DNA of 24,132 nucleotides, from contig MZNV01002348.1 in NCBI GenBank assembly GCA_002081555.1, positions 1-24,132 of the forward strand, given 5' to 3'. This DNA is from Protostelium mycophagum. Taxonomy: Eukaryota > Evosea > Variosea > Protosteliida > Protosteliaceae. The notes beneath the pieces were generated by a model, which saw only the letters and a program-made list of their open reading frames with translations, was not told the origin of the DNA and ran no database searches. Both the position numbers and the translations under genes were made by a program. Below are positions 1 through 10,400 of this stretch, piece after piece; the first letter of the stretch is position 1, and every line of letters starts with the position of its first letter.

Positions 1-387
1 TTCTTGATGATGACATGCATGCTGCCATCTTGACGAAAATAATTAAATTGCATTGACATCTTTAAAGCTCTTGCTTGTTCCTCCGGCATCTCTTCGATCT
101 CCTTGATGGTGTTTGACAATGAAGTTTTCATGTTGTTCACTTGGTTCTGGCTGGGTAGACTCAATTCGAAGCGACTCCTCTCGTTGAGAATTGAAAACGA
201 CTGTTATCTACAATTTTATTTCGCTGAAATTCGAACAGCCCACTCAAGCCACCTTTAATTGTGGAAAAAGGACAATGTACGGTTCTACGCGGGAAAGCCG
301 TTGACCCTCCCTCCCGGATACGACAAATACTGTCGACGGCACAAGCCCTGTCAGAAATCGGACAATAACCCAGTTTGCAACGGCCTC
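1..387 (-). CDS. Unrecognised gene, partial, interior exons
   Basis: Two minus-strand exons can be joined: 253-387 and 1-200, separated by a 52-nt GT-AG intron (201-252). The 3' end lies outside the window. The 111 visible residues read EAVANWVIVRFLTGLVPSTV at the start of the first exon and contain NTIKEIEEMPEEQARALKMS in the second. The joined frame has no stop and ordinary codon use. I do not recognise the family. The first part looks like hydrophobic strand or helix, the last part like a charged helix. The upstream exon is unresolved: the frame is closed just above 387 after an acceptor-like TCAAG, and no ATG connects cleanly before the divergent gene at 492. An in-frame ATG at 131-129 is an alternative start but would waste the coherent upstream frame. 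The opposite strand also has an ORF over 259-486, judged an antisense shadow. Confidence 0.5.
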
Positions 388-491
388 CTTGATTTCGAAT
401 TTCCCAAGGGAATGTCAATATCGATCAATGTATCTGCGCGTGAATATCAAACACATTTGTTCCTGTCTTTGCTCAGTCTGCAATAGTTATC
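388..491. promoter_or_regulatory. Short region between divergent genes
   Basis: About 100 bp lie between the visible minus-strand gene and the plus-strand ATG at 492. The region probably holds the promoter of the plus-strand gene and the missing 5' part of the minus-strand gene. No TATA box or other clear element was seen. Confidence 0.25.
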
Positions 492-2279
492 ATGAGGAGC
501 ATCCTCCTCTTTACCCTCCTTCCAGCAGTTCTCGCGTTGAACTTCACGCTGACAAAATCACAACTTCCCATACCTTCTGAGCTGAGCTCTTCTATGGACG
601 GAAAAGTTGTTGCCGGGCTCTTTGGAACCACTCTGTACATCTCGACCAACTATGGAATTAGTTACAGAAACATCTCAGCCAATCTGACACTGCCTTTTGT
701 TTCTGGGAATGGAAGGACGTTCTCTGCCTGTAATGACTCGGGAGTATTCGTCTACGACACAACCTTAACCAAACTGGTGATCTGATATACCTCAAATACC
801 TCTTCTGATCAAATAGATCACCTTCATTCCTCTCCCTGAGGCCAAACATCCCCATGATCTGGAGATGAATGACGATGCTTCTCGCCTTGTGTTTGGCATC
901 GCCTCAAACACCTCTTCACTTTCAACTTCCACTTACTTCTTCTATACTCGCAACGAGAACCTCTCCTACAGTCTCAGCTTCTCTGTTAAAACAAATTTTG
1001 CCCAGCTCACTTTTGCCAACAACTTGGCCAACTTTTTAGCTCATGGACCCATCAACACCACCCACACCTGTCTCTACTGGGGAACTCTGGACTTTGGTAA
1101 ACAGAGCTTGTTCACGTCACAGCAGAAGATTAAGGGAAAAATATTTGGAATCACTTTGGCATCAAATGGAATGGCCTTGGTGTCCACATATAACGTGTAC
1201 CTCTTTAACACGTAAGTAGTCTAACTATATTCTTGGCTGCTAATGTAGTATCCGGTTGATTTATTAGTAAATCCATAAAAACCTCAAGTATTGAAACAAT
1301 TTCAGTACTGATGGGGAATTCTTGAAGAAGATCAGCAAATCAAACTCCCTCATTGGAATGTCTAAAGACGGAAGATACGCATTTGCTATAAGTGATTCAG
1401 ATCAGAGAGTTGTAGAGAGGTTCCTCATCACCCACGGAACTGCTGTTCCTCATGACAGGTGACATATGTGTGACAGATGTCATATTGACATTTTCTGCAG
1501 CTTTTTAATGTCAGTGGAATGGGATCCCGAAATACAGTACGCAGCTGTAAATGGTGACGGGTCAGTCTTATTGATTCATCAATACGACATCCAGGAGGCG
1601 TTTGTTGCAAAAGTTGAACAACACAACGGAATGGCATTATCTATCTGTACAGCCTCCTCGGAGTGTGCAGAGTCCGAGGGATACAAGTGCAGCGAGGGAA
1701 ATTACTGTTACAGAGAGGGAGCTTTGAAAGCAGACCTCCCTATTATAGAGGCGTTAACTGTCGAACCCTCTTATGGTGCTGTCGGTATGTTTTCAAGATT
1801 TCATTTCATTTTTGACCAAACATAATTGAGATCTTCATTGTACTCCAAACAGATGCTGATCACATTCAGCTCTTACAATCAAAAGCAATGATACTCTACT
1901 CGGCTGCGAACAAGTCGGATCTGCATCCAAAGGAAAATATGACCAAGTGACCGTGAACTACAAGAACGCCTACATCGACATCGCACAAGCCGACAACGGT
2001 ACTCAACCCACTTGGACTGTCCTCGACGAGTTCGTCCCCACAGAAACACGGGTCAATTTCTTCAACGCTTTGTCCTTCTCTAAAGGACTTCCAATTTTAG
2101 TCAGAGTCAGGACAGAGTGCGTCGATGCGTGGGCGAGCAACGAAAAGGTCTTCAAGTTTCCTGGTGTTCCTGCCGAAGATCCCACACGCAGCAGCCAACC
2201 TAACGATGATCAGAACGCTGGACACAACGCACATGTCGCCCTCCTTCTGTTGGTCTGTGCCCTCTTCTTGAGTCTCTAA
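492..2279 (+). CDS. Secreted, probably GPI-anchored glycoprotein, propeller-like
   Basis: Five exons (492-776, 817-1211, 1306-1458, 1501-1784, 1870-2279) give 508 residues. The start is fixed by a signal peptide, MRSILLFTLLPAVLA. The body contains many N-glycosylation sequons (NFT, NIS, NLT, NTS, NLS, NTT, NDT) and repeated short strands such as GITLASNGMALVSTYNVYLF and MSKDGRYAFAIS, which resemble blades of a beta-propeller. A cysteine cluster (residues about 300-325, CTASSECAESEGYKCSEGNY) follows. The C-terminus has a small polar stretch and then a hydrophobic tail, HVALLLLVCALFLSL, with nothing after it; this is the classic pattern of a GPI-anchor signal. The last intron has CTGAT just upstream of its acceptor, like a branch point. 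The function is unknown; a cell-surface role is inferred. It converges on the deubiquitinase gene, with 172 bp between the stops. Confidence 0.75.
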
Positions 2280-2451
2280 ATACAGAGGTTATACATTCTT
2301 ATCTTGTGTTCAGTGACTTGTCGTGATTAATATTTCTATTTTTAGATTTCTGCTTGGTGTTTGTTCACAATTTCCTCTGTAAATGAGAACCGTGATGGAC
2401 ATGATGTGCTTCCAATCAACTCTGAAACCTCATAGAAAGAAGAGATAGGTC

Positions 2452-5400
2452 TCAAGTTTCCCTCCGTTTATAAAAAAGTACGTAAGCTGCTGCTGTCTTG
2501 ACTGCGCTGGGTGGACTGACTGTCGTGACTTGTTCATCGTTGAACTGGTACCATTGTTTATCGTCCTTGTTCTTCGCGAATCTGTTGTCTATGAGATTCT
2601 TTTGGACTATCTGATGATGCCATAATGGGTTCGAGAAAACAAAATTTGATTTTTGAAATTTTAAAAAGGCGGGAAATGTCGAAAAATCAGTCAGAGCGGG
2701 CACAGCCACAAATGAATGAGGTTCAATCAACATAAAGACTCACGCGGTGTAGTGTCCTCCTCCCATGCCGCCGGTGTGGTTCGCTACAGCGAATAAATCA
2801 TAAATAGGTGGTATCTCTTGTGGCCGTTGTATTCTGTCGCTCAGATCGAGATTTTCCAGTGGAAAGTCGACGAAAACTCGGTTCTTCTCTCGTGAAGAGT
2901 TGAAGCGTTTGAGGTGCACAACCATGACGGAAGGCATCCGCCACAGGTCGAACTTCTTGTTGGCTGGTTGTAGTCAGCAACCGTCGACATTCTAGTTCAC
3001 GTCGACACTATCCTATACAGTAACATGAATAGATGTTACCTCTTTGGTTTTGGTTGCATTTAGGACAGAGCCAAGGGTCACTGACACCCAGCTTTTCGTT
3101 GGTGGTGAATAGATTTAATGCCGTATTGAGCGTCACCTTTGTTACTTCAATTCTATTTTAATAGAGATGTGACGAACATTTGTGTCTTTCAGGTGTGCAC
3201 ATATCTAAACTGCGGCAGAGCCGCGGACTGCGGAAGGTACATAAGTAGAAGCCACATAATTCCGTATGTGAAAACTCGACAAGGTTTTGTCTGCCGCGGT
3301 AGAGCTGCGGCCGAACATTTATGTACTCTTTAAGGTGTAGATCTCACCTGCGGCAGAGCCGCGGACTGCAGAAAGTGCACAACACAAGCCATATCAGAAA
3401 CAAATGCGGCCCTTCCTAAGTACAAAAGGGCTCTTCATCCAAATGCGCATTCGCATTTTTCAGTGCTGAGGCTGCTCGACAAACAAAGAACATTAAATTC
3501 TTGTGGTGGCTCACCTGTTCTGGAGCTGCAGTCAATTTTTCGAAGGAAGGGTCCATTTGATAAGAATTCATCTCTTCTCTCTTCAATATCCTCCGTGAGT
3601 TCTGGGGTTACGTCAATCTACAACGCATTTTCCCGCCAAAAATACCTCATAAGACCATTCTAAGGCGAGAGTGTGCCCACTCTGTTCTAGAGGAATCACT
3701 TTAGAGTCGATTGGAATTATGCACCCTACCAAAAGTTCAGGAAAATTGGCGGAAAAAACGTGATTTAAATTTCAAATGACATCTCAGTGGAAATCAAACG
3801 CTCACCAGTGCAAGTTGATTGGCAACACAAATTACATTGTGTACAATGTGTCGACACCACAGCTATCCGGAATGGATACATCTCCTCCTGAAACGAGTCA
3901 ATCTACATCATTGTAGATCAATCTTAAACCGCCAATTCAAATCTGATCCCAAGACATTTTTTCGTTTGAAAATTCGTGTTAAAAATCCTCGAAATTTCAC
4001 CGGTTTTTCCTCCCAGCCTTGTGTCAAGTTTTGAATCCTCTTCCAGATCATGGCGTATAGCTCGGCCCCAGTAGTCTTTAGCTTTTCCATATAAATGAGA
4101 AAAGGGATTCCCGCCAAAACAAACTTTGACCTATTCTTGTCTTCGATCCGATGTGACACTTGACATCTCAGTAGTTTTGCTGAACCTGGTGGTAACTCGT
4201 ATCTAAAAATAGCTCAGGAGTTGTGAAGATTTGTGGCACAATTTTCTGTGACGATGCAAAGATTTGTGACGGTTCAATTCTTTATGCCGGATATTTCAAA
4301 GAAAATGAAACGTCCTGAATAATTGTGACCATCTACAACACTCACGCTGTGATGTTGATATCTGTGCCAAGTTCTACGAGCCTGTCCCTCCCCCTAAGGT
4401 ACTCCGTAATAACATTTCCATTCGTCAACTTGGCCAGCAGAATCTCCGGACCAAAGTTTTGAAACTGAGGACACGTCACACGAAATTCCCGTGAAATTTC
4501 TCACCCCTCGTTTGACCTCGTCTGCTATATCTACAACGCACCCGGATTTTGGAAGTACAAACAGCATTTTTGTTGGGGGAATCCACTCTTCGCAGAATCT
4601 CACAACGGACACTTTTACCTTTTCTTCGTCAATTCACTCCTCTACAACCAGACATTCTCATTTTGAGACCTTGAGACTCCAATGAAATTTCACTCACTTT
4701 TCTCTCGGCATCTTGAGGTAGTGGTAAACTCAAGAACATGAAGGGATCCCAAGTTTTTGAGACGTGTGTACAGGTGGGACAGACCAGTGTAGATTTCAAC
4801 TGTCCTTGGAACATGTCTACAATGACAGAATTATTGTGGCTCAAATGATTGGTCCATGACAACGTCGCCAGGTCTTCTTCTGTTGGGTCAGAGGGTGGTT
4901 TGACCTGCTCATCATTACAATTCAAATTACAACTGTCAATTTTCTAGGTCACAAAAATTTATTTTTAAAACCTTCATCATTTTGAATCTTTGTTTGGAGC
5001 GATTTTTTCTGTCAGTACTTTTTTACAACGTTGTAGATACACACCTCCTTATATGACTTGGTGTGGACTCGATTAAGATCCTCGTGCAATCCGTCTAATA
5101 AGAAGGCCATAAACTCTTGGAAGTCATGCTGTGCACCACCCCCGAATTGTGGTGCGAATTTCACTATGGTATTTCTGAACTCTTTGGGGGAGATCACGTG
5201 ACCACCGGTGATCCACATCTGCTTGGTCAGGAAACCCCAGCTGTCAGCGACAAGTCCTTTCATGCCCAGGGGGTTACTACGGTTAGTCTCAGACTTGTGT
5301 TTCCCGCTCAAAAAATAATGCGTCAAGATCTGTCATGATGATGAGATGGTGAAATTTCGGAGAAATTCGAGTGTTGTAGATGGTCACCTCTGTGTTTTGT

Positions 5401-7201
5401 AGGCATTGTATGACAGAATTCATGAAGCAGGTGTTGTGTAGATTGACGAGACCAACAAGTCCAGGCTTCGTCTTAGAATGTTGTCTTCCATTTGTTGGGC
5501 TGAAAAAATCAACAAAAAGACTCAATAAAACATTTTTCAAAATCAAAAACATTCTTCAGGGGCATGATGGCCGGGAAATCTTCATCGTTGTAGATGGGAT
5601 TGTAGATACTCACGAAATTTCGCGAGTGCTTCCGTTGGAATCCGCGTTTTCCGGCGAAACGGGTGCGGATGCAGATTTTGGTTTTGAACTTGATTCCATT
5701 TTATCTTTCCCGGGTTTTTTTGGCGAAAAAAATCCAAAGAACTACAACGCGTCAGTCCCCAATCTCACGTCTCTTAACGCAAGATTCTCGCGTCAGCTGA
5801 CGCGAGTGGTGAAGGTAGTGAGGGGTATTTTGTTCGTTTGACTGGTCACCTTCTTCCCCTTTCCTTTGGTCTTATTCTGTTCTTGAAGTAATTTCCGTTG
5901 TATTTTGTTGTCTACGGTGTCCTGCCGCAGCAGGATCTTGTGACCACTCTTCACCAGGGCTTCTTCCAGTGTTTTACTCTCATCTAATTGTACGCTGATA
6001 TCTCATGTCAACCATCATGACGTCATGACTTTGAAACATTCATTCTTTCTTTGAAAAAATTATTCTAGTTTCTGCATCCAGAAATTTCAAATTCAAAATA
6101 TTAAACAAAAAAATTTGATTTTTTTTAAATTCAAGAAAGAAATGATTTTCCTCACCTTGGACTTACACCCGTATTCCACAGTTTAGAATATTGGAAATAT
6201 AAACCTCCCAATTCCCAAATATCACAACATATTTTCTTCAACTATTCTATTCAGGTTCTTCACGTTAACTGACGTGTGAAATACGGTAAGCACCCACCTG
6301 AGAGACTGTTGTCATCTTGCTGATGTCGATCTGTATTTCGGATCCTTCATGTGAAAATCCGCCGCTTCCAGCCTGGTATGCCTGATTTTGTGAATATGAT
6401 TTTTATTTCTTAAAGACATCTTTCATCTGTTTTTAAAATGGTTTTTTATCTCAAAATTATATGGGAAGTTTCAAGTTGCTGAAAAATCCATGAGAGAATA
6501 GAATTGTTTTTTTTGTAGCGTAAAGACGATGAAATGACATGAACTCACCCTGATCTCTAATGGATGTATTTCCACATCACCCTCATCATCCACAGTCCTC
6601 TGTATCTCTGGTTTTGCAGTGAAAGTCTCTTGTAACTTTCTCCATGCATCGGGTGGAACACATTTATAGTCGGTGTTCAACTTGAGATGACCCTTCAAAG
6701 CAAAGAACTCGGTCGGCCAACATCTAGAACCTGGCGGTCGTCCTTCCATGATTAGTTTATTTTGACTTGTAATTATCATGTTATGGAGGCTATGACATTT
6801 TGAGACGTACCAATGATGAGCTCTGTGTTATCTAGTAGAATAGGTGGTTGTCTGCAATCTCCGGCATCCTCCCCATTCTGGAAGTAATTAAATGGAATCA
6901 CACGAAACGAGGACAGATACATCACTTCTCATTCACATCATTCGTAATAATATTATTATACGATTAACATTATAACATATATATGATACACTAAATACAT
7001 TACCTGTTGAGATGCCTCTTTAGCGGAATCGATCTCTTTCTTGAGCATATAATCCTCCCATTTTTTCCACCACGATCCATCGACTACAAACCACGTATCT
7101 CCAGGTTCTTTCTCCTTCGATGATGCAGTTTTGGTCAAGGCTTCCACCTCTTTCCAGGCCTCTTGATAAGGGTCCACCTTTCCCTGATCTTCTGGCATCA
7201 T
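2452..7201 (-). CDS. USP4/11/15: Ubiquitin carboxyl-terminal hydrolase, USP4/11/15 type
   Basis: A cysteine protease that removes ubiquitin from proteins. Nineteen exons (7004-7201, 6811-6877, 6549-6742, 6298-6381, 6156-6235, 5850-5994, 5614-5741, 5388-5499, 5043-5329, 4698-4932, 4505-4618, 4346-4464, 4001-4202, 3806-3887, 3646-3725, 3515-3601, 3040-3136, 2744-2963, 2452-2581) join in phase to 886 residues. Order: DUSP domain (GDTWFVVDGSWWKKW, about 33-47), ubiquitin-like domain (about 145-240), a Lys/Ser linker, then the split catalytic domain. The Cys box NLHNTCFMNS (Cys323), QHDFQEF, two CxxC zinc pairs (CPTC, CPKC), the His box GGMGGGHYTA (His841) and WYQFND (Asp859) are all present, so it should be active. 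A second UBL-like stretch interrupts the catalytic domain, as in vertebrate USP4/15. The start is the first ATG of the exon; an upstream exon is possible. It lies 200 bp downstream of the GCP6 stop. Confidence 0.93.
3191..3376. repeat. GC-rich hairpin direct repeat inside a deubiquitinase intron
   Basis: The 378-nt intron 3137-3514 is the longest in the window. It holds two copies of a 45-bp unit (about 3191-3238 and 3333-3376). Each contains the hairpin-forming core CTGCGGCAGAGCCGCGG (3210-3226 and 3348-3364), and each follows AGGTGT at a short distance. A diverged inverted copy lies between them at about 3291-3314 (CTGCCGCGGTAGAGCTGCGG). The base composition differs from the AT-rich introns around it, which suggests inserted repeat sequence. 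Confidence 0.7.
5787..5806. repeat. Perfect 20-bp palindrome
   Basis: CTCGCGTCAGCTGACGCGAG equals its own reverse complement. It lies within the deubiquitinase intron 5742-5849. It could form a cruciform or an RNA hairpin in the pre-mRNA, or bind a dimeric protein; no function is shown. Confidence 0.85.
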
Positions 7202-7401
7202 CAAGGTCGTTGTCGAAGACCACCGATCCGATGTGTGCGATGCTTCCCCAAACCAGTTCTCTGAAGAGGCGACACTACAACGGCATTTTCGAGGGAATTT
7301 CGCGGGTAAACTTGAATTCGAATTTTGAATTCACAACGCCAATTTAACATAGATCCCAACAATGGGTCTTCACCGACTTCTTCATTGATAAAATAGTAAA
7401 T

Positions 7402-10400
7402 TTATTTTGTGTTATAATTTTTTCCCTGCCAGCTTCCGATGGTGGTCAGCAGCATGCCAGTGTCATTGTTTCCTTTCTGCTCATGCAACTTTTGCAATAA
7501 TTCCAGCAATAGAGAGGACGTCTTTTTGAAGGACAGTCTGGTCTCCTCTATGCTTGAAATGGCCTCTGGGACGTGTGAATATCTTGTATTTTTGGGATTG
7601 TGTCATTGACGTGTACAGACCTTGCGAGAAATCAACGGTCCAAACCCCCGACTGGTTGTAGTCCGCCGAAAACCTGGAATAATCCACTCTCGAAAAAACC
7701 TGTCCTCTTCAGCCTCTCGAAATTCCCTTGAAATTTCCGGGAAATTCAGGGAAAACTCACCTGAGTGTGAAATTTGACGACTAAATTCATCAATTTTTCG
7801 ATGTATTTCATTATGGGAGATAGTCCTTTTGTCAACATCGAGTCGATCAACGCTCGTTGTAGATACGTTTTGTGTGCGTGGCACAACCCCTCCACGTTAT
7901 GTACATTTGATATCTGGATATTTCAGTGAAATTTCAAGTCAAGTATTGACCTCTTCTCGGAATTGCCTCCAGTGTACATTGTGTATCTGGTTGATCACGT
8001 GACTCTGTATCCCTGTCATCAGATGCTGCATCTCGTGCCTGGATTTTTTAGATCTACAATCTGCCAGACTTATATCTACAACGAGACATGTCATTCTTCA
8101 CCTTGCCAATTGTATCCTGACGACATGTTTATCTTGCTTTGAAGGATTCTTCAGCAGAGTCCACACTTGTGAAAGGCAGAAAGAGACCCTCTTCATTTTC
8201 AATAAGAAATGAAATATCTGGTTGTAGATCTTCATACTCTCATCATCTACAACGATGTTGACAGGGTATGTCACCGTGTACTCCATCCTCATCAGGTCGA
8301 TCACTGCGAAATTTCAGTGAGAATTCGATGTCGATGATTGTAGATGGAATTGTAGATCGTCACCATTTTCGTTGTGAAATTTCTCCGGTGAAGGGTCCAA
8401 AATAGACAGATTCTCCACGCCGAAATTTTCCGAAGAGTTTGACAGGGAGATCGCTTGTCTCAATATCTCATTCAGTTCTGCTGGACTCACGGGGTTAACC
8501 TCGCGACACTGGGGACGAGTCACGTGACCTGACGTTAAGATCCGGTTGTTACCGAGTCTGACACGCGGTACAATGGTTTTGGGTGTTTATGGTGATTTAC
8601 GGGCAAAGCCCCAACAAACATATCTCCTTCACAAGGCAAATATAATTTGTTGCAAAGTCATTTGCTGTGGCGCGGAGCGCCACGTCTTTGCGCTGACTCT
8701 GCCGCGCTTGCAATGACTCTTGTCACGTGATCTAATCTACAACTCTGTATACTCACTCTAACGAACAGCCTAGAGCAGAAAAAATCGTTGAAATCTCCCG
8801 CGCTGAGTAGTACAAAAGACCGAAGCGAGGAGATGTGGCTCCACAATCTCAGATGCTCCAGCATATGAAATAAGACCTCACATGTTGTCAGTTGTCAGGG
8901 TCAATGGGGTCGTATCAAGTGTAATTAAACTGTGACTTCACGAAAACAAGTGCGCATCTTTGCGGCTTTGCCGCAAAGAGTTACACTTTGATATTTCCAA
9001 TGATTAGAAATCAATGTAAAAGTAGATATAATACTCACCTCCTCATCCAACAGTGACATCTGGTATTTCACAATTCCTTCCAATAAGTTGTTGATTGTCA
9101 CCTGAGAATGTCAATCTCTTGTGGGTTTATGGTCCTAAGATATCACCTCGAGAGGGGAGGTTGTGTCTGTTTTTAGAACCTGTGATGTCTTGGGGATTTT
9201 CTGTGAGATATCTTGTTCTGAATAGTCCGTTGTAGAGAGAGAAACAACGGTTGATTGGGATGTCGGGGGTGGATTGTTCTCCAGTTTTGAGGTTTGATCT
9301 TCACTTTTTACATCTACAATGGTATCTACAATAGTCTGTTCGGGTACATGTTGATCCTCCATCTTCTCTGTCATATCTTCCGAAATACGCAATTCGACAA
9401 AGGGGGTCTTTTCGTTGCCAGATTTTTCCGAAAAGGGTCCAGAAACGTCTGTCGAATTTTCTAAGAATTTCTCTGGCTTTCTCCTCGGGATCAATGACGT
9501 GGCAGACCTACAAAAATTCATTTTGATGTCCATATACAACCAGAGACCCACCTGTGTCCCACGGGCCATATCGAGACGTTCCCAGAACGCTCTGAATGTA
9601 CTCTGACGCCCATCTCTGCGTATTTACGCACCATAATGGCCATCTCTTCGTTGAGCAATATCATATCACGCAGCTTCTTCAGCGAATTTTCAGATTCTTC
9701 CCGCGCCAATTCCTCCTCTTCCTCCAATTTTCTGCGATTTTTCTCCGCAGTTTTGGCCTCGAGGTCGCTCTACAACGTGTCAGAAAATTCGAAATTTCGT
9801 GGAATTTACATTTAAGAAGGCGAGTTGCTCCTTTTGTCGTTTTCTTTTCTCCATCTTTGCGGCTTCTTTTCTTTCATTGTGGAGTCTTAGAAGTTTCTCC
9901 GCTGCCTCTTTCACCTCTGTACAGTATGAGTTTTCCGTGAAATTTCGGAGAATGTTAATCACCCGCTTGGGTCACCCTCGGCGGCTCTGTGTGTACAATG
10001 TCGGAGGCCATCCTCCAATCGAATTCCACGCGAAATTTCCTCCGCAATTCCGCGAAATTTCTCGCTAAATAGGCACATTCTGACATCATCTCTTCCATCG
10101 AGGTCACCTGCAGAGAACTATTCAGTCCCAAATATTTGTGCCGGCAGGACCCACTCGAAAAGGGATCCTCAATTTCTCGTCCTGCTTGGCTAAACTCCGA
10201 GAAAACTCCGCGCTCCATTGCTCATCTACAACATCGTTTCTGCTGACCAATAACCTCACGAAATTCCCACAACGTAAAATTTGTTTTGCGATGGGGTTGA
10301 TGAACCGAGGAAATTTCTTCGAATTTTCAATATTGGTGGATTATGAGATATAGTTATTACGTACAGTGATGTTGTGGTCGCGGTCAAATAACTCTCCGAA

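Noticed and set aside
259-486. Plus-strand ORF with Cys-rich, plausible protein.
   Set aside because: It has no ATG, and the complementary strand gives a longer coherent reading that splices in phase to the next exon; the plus reading is the antisense shadow.
5380-5841. 153-residue plus-strand ORF.
   Set aside because: It spans the catalytic Cys exon and two introns of the deubiquitinase on the other strand; codon use and homology favour the minus strand.
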